A stretch of DNA of 64,000 bases from Streptomyces akebiae (GCF_019599145.1 NZ_CP080647.1:2170001-2234000), one strand, 5' to 3'. Positions 1-8,276 are shown, counted from the first letter of the stretch. Translations and numbers: made by a program. The notes: generated from the letters alone by a model not told the origin.

Positions 1-11
1 AAGAAGGCCCG

Positions 12-842
12 ATGACCAGCTCCCCCACCCCCGTGCTGCAGGCCCGCGGTCTGGTCAAGCGCTACGGCCACGTCACCGCCATCGACGGCGCCGACTTCGA
101 CCTGCTGCCCGGCGAGGTCCTCGCCGTCATCGGCGACAACGGCGCCGGCAAGACCAGCCTCATCAAGGCCCTCACCGGCGCGGTGGTCCCCGACGCGGGC
201 GACATACGCCTCAACGGGAAGCCCATCACCTTCTCCGGACCGCAGAGCGCCCGTGCCCACGGCATCGAGACGGTGTATCAGGACCTCGCCGTGGCCGCCT
301 CCATGGACATCGCCTCGAACATGTTCCTCGGCCGCGAGCTCCGCCGACCGGGCATCCTCGGCAGCGCCTTCCGCATGCTCGACAAGAAGCGCATGCGCCA
401 GGAGGCCGCCGAGCACATGGCCGACCTGAAGATCGGCCTGCGCTCACTGACCCAGTCGGTCGAGACCCTCTCCGGCGGACAGCGGCAGGCGGTCGCGGTC
501 GCCCGCGCCGTCGCCTGGGCCCGCAGTGTCGTCGTCATGGACGAACCCACCGCCGCCCTCGGCGTCAAGGAGTCCGGTCAGGTCCTGGACCTCATCCGCC
601 GCGTCCGGGACAAGGGCATGCCGGTCGTCCTGATCAGCCACAACATGCCGCACGTCTTCGAGATCGCCGACCGGATCCACGTCCACCGGCTGGGCAGGCG
701 CGCCGCTGTGATCAAGCCCTCGGACTACTCCATGGCGGAGGTCGTCGCCATCATGACCGGCGCTCTCAGCGTCGACGAGGCCGGAGATACTGTCGTCGCG
801 GACTCCGCGGCGGCCAAGGCCGCCGGCGTCCAGGCCACCTGA
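12..842 (+). CDS. Sugar ABC transporter ATP-binding protein (single-domain RbsA/XylG type)
   Basis: A 276-aa cytoplasmic ATPase that would power a carbohydrate importer. The Walker A loop GDNGAGKTS is at residues 41-49, the ABC signature LSGGQRQ near 153, Walker B VVVMDEPTAAL near 175 and the switch histidine in LISHNM near 210. Classical RbsA proteins have two ATPase halves (about 500 aa); this is the one-domain form common in actinobacteria. The ATG start follows an AAGAAGG ribosome site by a few bases, so the gene looks complete although it begins 12 bases into the window; the permease and binding protein are presumably just outside. A LacI regulator follows on the same strand, as expected for a sugar operon. 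The substrate cannot be told. Confidence 0.9.
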   Translation: MTSSPTPVLQARGLVKRYGHVTAIDGADFDLLPGEVLAVIGDNGAGKTSLIKALTGAVVPDAGDIRLNGKPITFSGPQSARAHGIETVYQDLAVAASMDIASNMFLGRELRRPGILGSAFRMLDKKRMRQEAAEHMADLKIGLRSLTQSVETLSGGQRQAVAVARAVAWARSVVVMDEPTAALGVKESGQVLDLIRRVRDKGMPVVLISHNMPHVFEIADRIHVHRLGRRAAVIKPSDYSMAEVVAIMTGALSVDEAGDTVVADSAAAKAAGVQAT

Positions 843-860
843 ACACACACACTCACAGGT

Positions 861-884
861 TTCCGGCCGAGGCCGCGGCCGGAA
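861..884. other. GC-rich stem-loop between ABC ATPase and LacI gene
   Basis: TTCCGGCC (861-868) is the exact complement of GGCCGGAA (877-884) with an 8-base loop. It sits in the 70-bp gap between the ATPase and the LacI gene, 19 bases after the stop. It could weaken read-through from the transport operon into the regulator. There is no T-run, so it is not a classical intrinsic terminator. Confidence 0.45.
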
Positions 885-912
885 CCGACGAGCACAGGAG
901 ACAGTTCCCCTC

Positions 913-1935
913 ATGGCAGCGAACCGCCGCCCGACCATGGCAGACGTCGCACGCGAAGTCGGTGTCAGCGCCAAGACCGTCTCCCGCGTTCTCAACGAGG
1001 ACGGATACACCTCGGCCGAGACGAGGGAACAGGTTCTCGCCGCCGTGGCCAAGCTCGGTTTCCAGCCGAACCTCATGGCACGCAACATCCGCGTGGGCGG
1101 ACCCGACACCACCATCGGCCTGGTCGTCCCCGATCTCGCCAACCCCTTTTTCGGGGCCGTGGCGCGAGGCATCGAGGAAACCGTCCGCGAACGCGGACTG
1201 ACCCTGCTCATGGGCTCCTCCGCGGACGACCCCGACCGCGAACGCGCCCTGACGGACAAGTTCCTCGCCCGCCGCGTCAGCATCCTGATCGTCGTTCCGT
1301 CCGTCGGCGCCGACCACGCCCACCTCAAGTCCCACCGCGCGGCGGGACTGCCCATCGTCTTCCTCGACCGCCCCGGAGTCGGCCTGGCCACGGACAGCAT
1401 CGTCAGCTCCAACCGGGCGGGGGCCCGGGAGGGCGTCGCCCACCTGATCGCCCACGGCCACCGCCGCATCGGATTCGTCGGCGACCTGCCCGTCACGCTG
1501 TACACCCGCCGCGAACGCCTCGCCGGATACCGTGCGGCCCTCCAAGAAGCCGACATCCCCTACGACCGCTCGCTCGTCGCCAACGCCCACGATCAGTCGG
1601 GCGCCGAGGCCGCGACCGCCCAACTCCTCGAACTGGCCGATGCCCCCACGGCCCTGTTCGCCGGCAACAACATCATGGCGCTCGGCATCGTCGCCGAACT
1701 CGCCCGCGGCAGGCGCAAGGACGTCGCCGTCGTCGCCTTCGACGACGTCTCACTCGCCGAGGCCCTGGAACCGGCCCTGACCGTCGTCGCCCAAGACCCC
1801 GAAGAACTCGGCCGCAGCGCGGCGGCCACCGCCCTGGCCCGGCTCGACGGCACCCGCTCCCGGGCGCGCACGATCACCGTTCCCACCCGGCTGATCGTCC
1901 GGGGCTCGGGGGAGCAACCGGCGCCCACACCGTAG
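913..1935 (+). CDS. LacI family transcriptional regulator
   Basis: A 340-aa repressor with an N-terminal LacI helix-turn-helix (residues about 7-55, with MADVAREVGVSAKTVSRVLN covering the two helices) followed by a hinge and a periplasmic-binding-protein-like sugar domain (about 65-330, containing TTIGLVVPDLANPFF and GHRRIGFVGD). It binds DNA as a dimer and responds to a sugar or sugar phosphate. It follows the ATPase gene at 12-842 by 70 bp on the same strand and most likely controls that transport operon. The ATG start has an AGGAGA ribosome site at about 896. I see no clear operator for it inside the window, so its binding sites probably lie upstream of the ABC operon, outside. Confidence 0.9.
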   Translation: MAANRRPTMADVAREVGVSAKTVSRVLNEDGYTSAETREQVLAAVAKLGFQPNLMARNIRVGGPDTTIGLVVPDLANPFFGAVARGIEETVRERGLTLLMGSSADDPDRERALTDKFLARRVSILIVVPSVGADHAHLKSHRAAGLPIVFLDRPGVGLATDSIVSSNRAGAREGVAHLIAHGHRRIGFVGDLPVTLYTRRERLAGYRAALQEADIPYDRSLVANAHDQSGAEAATAQLLELADAPTALFAGNNIMALGIVAELARGRRKDVAVVAFDDVSLAEALEPALTVVAQDPEELGRSAAATALARLDGTRSRARTITVPTRLIVRGSGEQPAPTP

Positions 1936-2076
1936 GCGGCACCCAGCAGGCCGGGTCCGAGGGTGCCGTGCGACGTAGCTGACGAAACGCGCCGTGCCAC
2001 AAGGCGTGTTCGTGGACGAGGCCGTGCGGCACGCACTACGTGGCCGGGCTGGGCGCGCTCCGCCTACGCCCTTGCC

Positions 2077-2108
2077 ACGCCGCGGCCTTCGCGCCGAGGC
2101 CGCGGCGT
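2077..2108. terminator. Bidirectional stem-loop between convergent LacI and TetR genes
   Basis: A perfect 12-bp stem, ACGCCGCGGCCT (2077-2088) and AGGCCGCGGCGT (2097-2108), with an 8-base loop. It lies in the 274-bp gap between two genes that end towards each other, the usual place for a shared factor-independent terminator in Streptomyces, which often lacks a U-tract. Confidence 0.65.
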
Positions 2109-2160
2109 AGTAACCATGGTTGTTCGAAAGCGTGGGTGGGGCGGGAGGAGACCGCCGAGC

Positions 2161-2174
2161 AAACCGATCGGTTT
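2161..2174. promoter_or_regulatory. TetR-type operator copy 1 (AAACCGATCGGTTT)
   Basis: A perfect 14-bp palindrome identical to the copy at 2812-2825. It lies 36 bp past the 3' end of the TetR gene, in a convergent intergenic region with no gene start nearby, so it is either an auxiliary site or marks an unannotated promoter. Confidence 0.6.
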
Positions 2175-2209
2175 CGGTGTGCGAGTCCACGTTCCGGAGG
2201 GGCGATGCG

Positions 2210-2779
2210 TCAGCGCACGCCTGCCGCGTCGAGCAGGGTGGTCACCGTGGGCGCGATGAGCCCTGTCAGCCGGTCCGCGCCGATGCCCGCGCGGGCGCTG
2301 CCACCGTCGAAGACCAGGCTGAGCTGCCGGGCCAGCAGACCGGGATCGCCGGCTCCGCCCCGCTCGGCCTCGGCGCGGAAGAAGGCGGTCAGGTTCTCCT
2401 TGACCGCATGGGCGACCCGGCTCGCGGGATGGCTCTGGTCCTTGAGCTCGATCTGCGCGGCCAGGAAGGGACAGCCGAAGAACTCGGGTGCGCCCGACCA
2501 CGCCTCCACCCGCTCGAAGACATGCAGGATCCGCTCCCGGGGTGAGCGGTCGTCGTCCGCCGGGGGCAGGAGCTCCGCCACGTAGGCCGACGTGCGCCGC
2601 TCCAGACTCGCCGCCAGCAGTTGGTCCTTGCTCTCGAACAGCTGGTACATCGAGCGCTTCGACACTCCAGCCGCCTTGCACAGCGCCTCCACGCCGATGC
2701 CGACGCCGTCGCGGTAGGTGAGTGTGGCCGCCGCCTCCAGCAGCCGCTCCCTGGGGCTTGGTTTCACTTCGGTGGTCAT
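2210..2779 (-). CDS. TetR/AcrR family transcriptional regulator
   Basis: A 189-aa repressor. Residues about 8-55 form the TetR helix-turn-helix, with GVGIGVEALCKAAGVSKRSM and the typical YQLFESKDQLL recognition-helix end; the rest is a variable ligand domain containing EFFGCPFL. The gene is read leftward, 116 bp downstream of a DUF3533-type membrane gene on the same strand. A perfect palindrome AAACCGATCGGTTT lies 33 bp upstream of its start and a near-identical one lies upstream of the membrane gene, so it probably represses both itself and the exporter and is released by a toxic ligand. The ATG start is preceded by a weak ribosome site. The ligand is unknown. Confidence 0.9.
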   Translation of the reverse strand: MTTEVKPSPRERLLEAAATLTYRDGVGIGVEALCKAAGVSKRSMYQLFESKDQLLAASLERRTSAYVAELLPPADDDRSPRERILHVFERVEAWSGAPEFFGCPFLAAQIELKDQSHPASRVAHAVKENLTAFFRAEAERGGAGDPGLLARQLSLVFDGGSARAGIGADRLTGLIAPTVTTLLDAAGVR

Positions 2780-2811
2780 ACCGCGAGGTTAACCCAGAGC
2801 GGAGCAAAGCG

Positions 2812-2825
2812 AAACCGATCGGTTT
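2812..2825. promoter_or_regulatory. TetR-type operator copy 2 (AAACCGATCGGTTT)
   Basis: Perfect 14-bp palindrome in the 115-bp gap between the membrane exporter gene and the TetR gene, 33 bp upstream of the TetR ATG. This is the expected autoregulatory position. Confidence 0.75.
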
Positions 2826-2894
2826 TCAAGGTGGCACCTCCGCACGGCGGGTCGAGTGATGACCCGTCCTGAACAAGGCGGAGGGTGGCCCGCG

Positions 2895-4193
2895 CTACGC
2901 CGGGGTCGCCGCCTTCTCGGGTGCCGTCTCCGCCGGGATGCGGTGCAGCCCCTTGCGGTCGTACCACCCCAGTACGCCGAAACCGAACAGCACGGCCACC
3001 AGGAGACCGACGGCCATCATGACCCAGCCCCGGGTCAGTCCCGCGTCGCCCTGGGCGTCGTAGTAGAGGATCGAGCGGATGCCGCCGGTGATCTGCCGCA
3101 GCGGCTCGAACTCCGCGAGGAAGCGGAAGAAGCCGGGCAGCGCCTCGACGGGGGTGGTGGCCCCGGACGTCGGCACCGCCATCCCGATGAAGACCAGCGT
3201 GACCACCAGCATGCCGGGTGTGCCGAAGACCGCGAGGAGGGTGAGCGCGCCGATCCCGGCGACCGCGATGGCGCACACCGAGAACAGCCACAGCAGCGGC
3301 AGATGAGGGGCGTCCATGCCCATGACGCCGACCGCGCCCACCATGACGAGGCTCCCCATCAGCAGGGACAGACCCGCCATGAGGGTGCTGCTGATGGCGA
3401 GGGTCTGCACCCGGGTCGCCCGGATCAGGGGGCGGTGCAGGCGCAGCGGGCCCATGTCGTTGTGGGTGTAGCCGAGGGCGTGGTCGACCTGGCCGCTGAT
3501 GACGTTGGCGGAGAGCATCCCGACGACCACGAGGGTGAGTGCGTAGTAGAACGCCGTCATGCCCAGGCCGCTGCGCGCGTCGAGCGGATGACCGTCCTCG
3601 ACCGTGACGGCTGCCGGGTCGGCCAGCAGGACGCGTGCCGCGGCGGGCAGCTTCTCCTGCCGCGCGCCGGTCTGGGCGGTCAGCTCCTTGCCCACCTGGA
3701 GCGAGGCGTTCTCGGCTGCCTGCGTCGTCGCCGTCCGGGCCAGGCCGGAGCCCAGGCCGCCGGCCGACTGATTGGTCAGCACCGTCAGCGTGGGGCGGTC
3801 CGGGGTCCCGGTGGTGGTGGCGCCGGTCAGTGCGGTGACGGAGGAGGTGAAGTCGGCGGGGACGACGAGCGCGCCGTACAGCTTGCCCTGGCCGAGCTTC
3901 TCCCTCATCTCCTTCTCGCCCATCACCTGCCAGTCGATCGTGTCCCCGCCCGCGGTGGACTTCTTGATCGATTCGGTGATCCGAGCCCCCAGGTTGACCC
4001 GCTCGCCGCCGACCGCGGCCCCCTCGTCGGCGTTGACCAGACCGACGGGCAGCTTCCTCACATGGCCGGCCGGATCGATGTTGGCGCCCACGTAGAACAC
4101 GGCGAACAGGAGCGCGAGTACGCCGGTGATGACACCGTTGGCGATCCACAGAGGTTTGGCGCGCAGGACGCGGACGGGGTGAATGCCACTCAT
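2895..4193 (-). CDS. DUF3533 / YhgE-Pip type membrane protein (ABC-2-like permease)
   Basis: A 432-aa inner-membrane protein. One N-terminal membrane helix (GVITGVLALLFAVFYVGANI) is followed by a large extracytoplasmic domain (about residues 45-215) and then five C-terminal membrane segments, the layout of DUF3533/YhgE proteins, some of which act as ABC-2 type export subunits. No ATPase gene is next to it. The start chosen is the ATG at 4193, with a GGAAG ribosome site, which gives MSGIHPVRVLRAKPLWIANG; a longer reading frame exists upstream but looks unlike the family. An operator-like palindrome at 4342-4355 and the TetR gene downstream suggest inducible efflux of a lipophilic or toxic compound. 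The substrate is not known. Confidence 0.78.
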   Translation of the reverse strand: MSGIHPVRVLRAKPLWIANGVITGVLALLFAVFYVGANIDPAGHVRKLPVGLVNADEGAAVGGERVNLGARITESIKKSTAGGDTIDWQVMGEKEMREKLGQGKLYGALVVPADFTSSVTALTGATTTGTPDRPTLTVLTNQSAGGLGSGLARTATTQAAENASLQVGKELTAQTGARQEKLPAAARVLLADPAAVTVEDGHPLDARSGLGMTAFYYALTLVVVGMLSANVISGQVDHALGYTHNDMGPLRLHRPLIRATRVQTLAISSTLMAGLSLLMGSLVMVGAVGVMGMDAPHLPLLWLFSVCAIAVAGIGALTLLAVFGTPGMLVVTLVFIGMAVPTSGATTPVEALPGFFRFLAEFEPLRQITGGIRSILYYDAQGDAGLTRGWVMMAVGLLVAVLFGFGVLGWYDRKGLHRIPAETAPEKAATPA

Positions 4194-4341
4194 GACGCAC
4201 GTTCTTCCGGGTCGGTGGAGGCGGAGCCTTGGCGATGGCCCCGACCGGGCAGGCCGCGACGCACAACGTGCGGTCGGCGCAGGGGGCGCGGCCAAGCGCA
4301 TGCCCGTACTCGCTCACCTCCGCGTCCACCAGCACCACGGT

Positions 4342-4355
4342 ACACCGATCGGTTT
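4342..4355. promoter_or_regulatory. TetR-type operator copy 3 (ACACCGATCGGTTT)
   Basis: Core ACCGATCGGT (4344-4353) is identical to the other two copies; one outer base differs. It lies about 150 bp upstream of the exporter ATG and about 175 bp upstream of modA, which runs the other way. Between the site and the exporter start no other gene is convincing, so the leader would be unusually long, or the real promoter is closer to 4193. Confidence 0.65.
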
Positions 4356-4532
4356 CCGGGCCGCAAGCGCCCAGGCGCCGGTCCTCCGCACCCCTCGAAG
4401 GCCTCATGATTCGTCGACCACGGGTCGTGCAGGGACGCACATGCCATGCCGTTGGTGACTTTCACCTGGCACTTGCGGCAGAATCGTAGGACCGTGGCCG
4501 AGTCCGTTCCGGACCTGAGGGAGTGGACCGTG

Positions 4533-5384
4533 ATGACCTGTTCCGTACGCCGGACCCGTCGAAGCAGGCAGAGCAGGCGGAGCAGACGGAGCAGGCGGAC
4601 CCTGCGGGCAGCCGGGGCCGGCGCCGCCGCGCTGCTGGCCCTGGGCGCCTGTGGCTCCTCCGACTCCGGCTCGGCCGCGAAGTCGGGATCCTCCGGCTCG
4701 GAGCAGCTCTCCGGTGAGGTGACCGTCTTCGCGGCCGCCTCGCTCAGGGAGAGTTTCACCACGCTGGGCGAGCGGTTCGAGAAGGAGCACCCCGGTACGA
4801 AGGTGACGTTCAGCTTCGGCGGCAGCGACGCGCTCGCCGCCGGCATCACCGGTGGCGCCCCGGCGGACGTGTTCGCCTCCGCCAGTCCCAGGACGATGGC
4901 CGTCGTCACCGATGCCGGTGACGCCTCCGGCGCCCCGGAGACCTTCGTACGCAACCAGTTGGAGATCGCCACCCTCCCCGGCAACCCCGACAGGATCTCC
5001 TCCCTCAAGGACCTGACCGGATCCGGCCTGAAGGTCGTGCTCTGCGACGAGGCCGTGCCGTGCGGCGCGGCCGCCAGGAAGGCGCTCGACGCGAGCAAGC
5101 TGAAGCTGACACCGGTGTCGTACGAGGAGGACGTGAAGTCCGCGCTCAACAAGGTGGTGCTGAAGGAGGCCGACGCGGCGGTCGTCTACCGGACCGACGT
5201 GAGGGCGGCCGGTGAGAAGGTGGCGGGCGTGGAGTTCCCCGAGTCCGCCGACGCCATCAACGACTACCCGATCGCCCTGCTCAAGGAGTCGAGGAACACC
5301 GACGCCGCCAAGGCGTTCATCGCACTCGTGCGGTCCGCCGAGGGCCGGAAGGTCCTGACCCAGGCCGGATTCCTCCAGCCGTGA
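4533..5384 (+). CDS. modA: Molybdate ABC transporter substrate-binding lipoprotein
   Basis: A 283-aa lipoprotein that captures molybdate outside the membrane. The signal sequence has a very basic n-region made of SRR repeats, a hydrophobic AAGAGAAALLALGAC core and a lipobox ending at Cys. The mature part begins after a Ser/Gly linker with GEVTVFAAASLRESF and contains GGSDALAAGITGGAPADVF, both typical of ModA. A GTG at 4530 directly before the ATG at 4533 is an alternative start; GAGGGAG lies upstream. It overlaps modB by 4 bases (GTGA), and modC follows, a classic modABC operon. The molybdate-binding MerR/ModE-type regulator that often precedes modA is absent here. Confidence 0.93.
   Translation: MTCSVRRTRRSRQSRRSRRSRRTLRAAGAGAAALLALGACGSSDSGSAAKSGSSGSEQLSGEVTVFAAASLRESFTTLGERFEKEHPGTKVTFSFGGSDALAAGITGGAPADVFASASPRTMAVVTDAGDASGAPETFVRNQLEIATLPGNPDRISSLKDLTGSGLKVVLCDEAVPCGAAARKALDASKLKLTPVSYEEDVKSALNKVVLKEADAAVVYRTDVRAAGEKVAGVEFPESADAINDYPIALLKESRNTDAAKAFIALVRSAEGRKVLTQAGFLQP
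4563..4598 (+). repeat. 9-bp tandem repeat in the modA signal sequence
   Basis: Four units of AGCAGGCGG (units one and three have one change each) in frame, encoding [12 protein letters not shown] in the n-region of the ModA signal peptide. Slipped-strand gain or loss of a unit would change the charge of the signal by two arginines without a frameshift. Confidence 0.75.
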
Positions 5385-6277
5385 CCTCCCCCTCCCCTTC
5401 CGCCTCTCCCCCTCCTGCGGGGGCCGGCACCGCGGACACCCCGGGCAGGGACCCGTGGCGTCGGCGCGTCCGCCGACGTGAGGACCGCGGCGGGCATCGC
5501 GGGGGCGTCCCGCTCCCCCTGCTCCTGCCCGCGCTGATCGGCCTCGTCCTCCTCGTTCTCCCGCTCGTCGCCCTCCTGATCCGGGCGCCCTGGCGCAGCA
5601 TGCCCGACCTGCTCACCAGCCCCGAGGTGTGGCAGGCGCTGCGGCTGTCGCTCGTGTGCGCCACCGCGGCCACGGCGGTGAGCCTGGTCCTCGGGGTGCC
5701 GCTGGCCTGGCTGCTGGCCCGGGTCGACTTCCCCGGACGCGGTCTCGTACGGGCCCTCGTCACCCTCCCCCTCGTCCTGCCGCCGGTGGTCGGCGGTGTG
5801 GCGCTGCTGATGGCACTCGGCCGCAACGGGGTCGTCGGGCAGTGGCTGGACGACTGGTTCGGGATCACCCTGCCGTTCACCACGGCCGGGGTCGTCGTCG
5901 CCGAGGCGTTCGTGGCGATGCCGTTCCTGGTCATCAGCGTGGAGGGCACGCTACGGGCCGCCGACCCCCGGTACGAGGAAGCCGCGGCCACGCTGGGGGC
6001 CTCCCGGTTCACCGCGTTCCGCCGGGTCACGTTGCCGCTGATCGCGCCCGGGGTGGCGGCGGGCGCCGTGCTGGCCTGGGCCCGTGCGCTCGGCGAGTTC
6101 GGCGCGACCATCACCTTCGCCGGCAACTTCCCCGGCCGCACCCAGACCATGCCCCTCGCCGTCTACCTCGCGCTCCAGAACGATCCGGAGGCGGCGATCG
6201 CCCTCAGCCTGGTCCTGCTGGCCGTGTCGATCGCGGTGCTGGCGGGACTGCGTGACCGATGGATGACCCCCTCATGA
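5381..6277 (+). CDS. modB: Molybdate ABC transporter permease
   Basis: A 298-aa integral membrane subunit of the molybdate importer. After a long, charged N-terminal tail (about 45 residues) there are about six membrane segments. The cytoplasmic EAA loop that docks the ATPase is visible as EEAAATLGASRFTAFRRVTL near residues 200-220, followed by GVAAGAVLAWARALGEFGAT, a ModB/CysT hallmark. The GTG start overlaps the modA stop (GTGA), which indicates translational coupling, and the end overlaps modC. Confidence 0.92.
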   Translation: MTSPSPSASPPPAGAGTADTPGRDPWRRRVRRREDRGGHRGGVPLPLLLPALIGLVLLVLPLVALLIRAPWRSMPDLLTSPEVWQALRLSLVCATAATAVSLVLGVPLAWLLARVDFPGRGLVRALVTLPLVLPPVVGGVALLMALGRNGVVGQWLDDWFGITLPFTTAGVVVAEAFVAMPFLVISVEGTLRAADPRYEEAAATLGASRFTAFRRVTLPLIAPGVAAGAVLAWARALGEFGATITFAGNFPGRTQTMPLAVYLALQNDPEAAIALSLVLLAVSIAVLAGLRDRWMTPS

Positions 6278-7404
6278 CCGACGCCCGGAAGAAGACGAGC
6301 AGCGCCACCGGCGCCACCGCGGCCCCTCCCCCGGCCCCTTCCTCGGCCCCGGCGCTCGACGAGGGCCTCGACGCCCGGCTGGTCGTCGAACGCGGTTCGT
6401 CGTTCCGCCTCGATGTGACACTGACCGCCGCGCCCGGCGACGTGGTGGCGCTGCTCGGCCCCAACGGCGCCGGCAAGACGACGGCGCTGAGGGCGCTCGC
6501 CGGACTCGTGCCCCTGTCGGACGGCGGCCGTATGCGGCTGGACGGCGCCGAGTTGAGCCGTCGGCCACCGGAGTCACGCCCGGTCGGCGTGGTCTTCCAG
6601 GACTATCTCCTCTTCCCCCACCTCACCGCTCTCGACAACGTGGCCTTCGGCCCCCGCTGCCACGGCGCGAGCAAGGCGGAGGCACGGGCGCAGGCCGCGG
6701 GGTGGCTGGAGCGGATGGGGCTGGCCACGCACGCCGGAAGCAAGCCCCGCCGGCTCTCCGGCGGCCAGGCGCAGCGCGTCGCCCTGGCCCGCGCCCTGGC
6801 CACCCGTCCCCGTCTGCTCCTCCTCGACGAACCCCTCGCCGCCCTCGACGCCCGCACCCGCCTCGACGTCCGCGCCCAACTCCGGCGCCACCTGGCGGAC
6901 TTCGAGGCCGTCGCCGTACTCGTCACCCACGACCCGCTGGACGCCATGGTGCTGGCCGACCGCCTGGTGGTCATCGAGGACGGCCGCATCGTCCAGGAGG
7001 GCACCCCCTCCGACATCGCCCGCCGCCCGCGCACCGACTACATCGCCCACCTGGTCGGCCTCAACCTCTACCGGGGCGAGGCGGAGGGCCACCTCGTCCG
7101 TATCCCGGACGGCCCCGCCCTGACCACCGCCGACGACCTCACCGGACCGGTCTTCGTGGCCTTCCCGCCCAGCGCCGTCACCCTCCACCGGGGCCGCCCG
7201 ACCGGGTCCAGCGCCCGCAACCTCTGGCACTGCGAGGTCACCGGCATGGAGGCGCACGGCGACCAGATCCGCGCCTCGCTCGCCGGGGAACTCTCCCTGG
7301 CAGTCGACCTGACGACCGTCGCGGCGGCGGAACTCGACATCCACCCCGGCAGCGAGATCTGGGCGACGGTCAAGGCGAGCCAGACCCACGCCTACCCCGC
7401 CTGA
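6274..7404 (+). CDS. modC: Molybdate ABC transporter ATP-binding protein
   Basis: The ATPase of the ModABC importer, about 376 aa. Walker A is LLGPNGAGKTT, the signature LSGGQAQRVALARAL and Walker B LLLLDEPLAALDART. The part after about residue 250 is the regulatory region usual in ModC, with a TOBE-like molybdate-sensing fold (NLWHCEVTGMEAHGDQIRAS). The ATG at 6274 overlaps the modB stop as ATGA; an in-frame ATG at 6259 is an alternative that would extend the protein by five residues. Nothing in the 60 bp downstream, before the convergent methyltransferase gene, looks like a strong terminator. Confidence 0.92.
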   Translation: MTDARKKTSSATGATAAPPPAPSSAPALDEGLDARLVVERGSSFRLDVTLTAAPGDVVALLGPNGAGKTTALRALAGLVPLSDGGRMRLDGAELSRRPPESRPVGVVFQDYLLFPHLTALDNVAFGPRCHGASKAEARAQAAGWLERMGLATHAGSKPRRLSGGQAQRVALARALATRPRLLLLDEPLAALDARTRLDVRAQLRRHLADFEAVAVLVTHDPLDAMVLADRLVVIEDGRIVQEGTPSDIARRPRTDYIAHLVGLNLYRGEAEGHLVRIPDGPALTTADDLTGPVFVAFPPSAVTLHRGRPTGSSARNLWHCEVTGMEAHGDQIRASLAGELSLAVDLTTVAAAELDIHPGSEIWATVKASQTHAYPA

Positions 7405-7464
7405 CGACGGAACCGGCCCCGGGCCCCTTCCCCCTTCGCCTCATCGGTGCGCGCGCCAGGCGGG

Positions 7465-8220
7465 TCATCGCAGGGCCGCCAGGACGTGGCTGGGCCCCAC
7501 CTGCCAGACCGGGCCGACGTGTTCGAATCCCGCGTCGCGCAGGAGGGCGACATGGCCGGAGAGGGTCAGATCGTTGCCCTCGCAGCGGGGGCGTCCGGTG
7601 TCCGCGCGGTGCGAGAGGAGCCGGGCGAGTTCCGGGTCCTCGGCGGCACCGGCCCACCAGGAGTCCCAGTCCTCGACGAGGGACACGGCGGTGCGTTCGC
7701 TTCGGCGGCGGCCGATGTCGATCGCGAGCTCGGACACCTTCGTGGAGTCCGGGCTGATGTGGTCGCCGTTGATCAGGATGCCGCCGGGCCGCAGCAGCCC
7801 GGCGAGTTCCCGGTAGACGCCCCGCAGGGTCTCCGTGCCGAGGTAGTGCAGAGCGGTGGTCGACACCACCGCGTCCACCGGGCGCTCCAGGGCGAGTGCG
7901 TCGAGCCAGCCGGGTTCACCGATCACGGTTCTGACGTAACGCAGGGCGGGGCCGTAGTGAGCGCTGCCCAGTTCCAGGAGGAGCGGGTCCGCGTCCACGG
8001 CGATCACCTCGGCGGTCGGCAGGCGGGCGGCGAGCCGCGCCGCCAGGCATCCCGGGCCGCTGCCCAGATCCAGGACGAGCGGCACGGCACGGTCGCGTGT
8101 CACATGCTCGACCAGATCCGCGATGACCTCGAACCGTTCCTCGCGGTCGACCGCGTACAACTGCTGCTGGCGTTCCCAGCGCTCCACCCATCGCGCCGCC
8201 GTCGTCGTACTCAGACCCAT
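7465..8220 (-). CDS. Class I SAM-dependent methyltransferase
   Basis: A 251-aa soluble enzyme with the Rossmann-fold SAM site: motif I LVLDLGSGPGCLAARLA near residues 47-63, an acidic motif II end (VIAVDADPLLLELG) and a later LLRPGGILINGDHI strand. The acceptor substrate cannot be read from the sequence. It lies 48 bp downstream of a set of three coupled PLP enzymes on the same strand, so it may be the last gene of that operon and methylate its product. A metal-box-like sequence sits in the 48-bp gap. Alternatively it has its own promoter there. Confidence 0.85.
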   Translation of the reverse strand: MGLSTTTAARWVERWERQQQLYAVDREERFEVIADLVEHVTRDRAVPLVLDLGSGPGCLAARLAARLPTAEVIAVDADPLLLELGSAHYGPALRYVRTVIGEPGWLDALALERPVDAVVSTTALHYLGTETLRGVYRELAGLLRPGGILINGDHISPDSTKVSELAIDIGRRRSERTAVSLVEDWDSWWAGAAEDPELARLLSHRADTGRPRCEGNDLTLSGHVALLRDAGFEHVGPVWQVGPSHVLAALR

Positions 8221-8257
8221 GCCTGTCGCACTGCCCCCGTCTCCGGAACCCGTTCCT

Positions 8258-8276
8258 GTTAATGGAAATCATTGCA
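8258..8276. promoter_or_regulatory. Possible Zur-like metal box
   Basis: TGTTAATGGAAATCATTGC contains AATG-N5-CATT and, read on the minus strand, AATGATT followed by NNCA, which matches the core and one outer arm of the actinobacterial Zur consensus TGNNAATNATTNNCA. The other arm does not match. It overlaps the end of the aminotransferase gene and lies just upstream of the methyltransferase. Confidence 0.25.

Noticed and set aside
2776..4440. Long leftward reading frame over the exporter gene in another frame
   Set aside because: It is a GC-driven shadow; its codons lack the third-position GC pattern and it has no family resemblance apart from the short ferredoxin-like segment reported separately.
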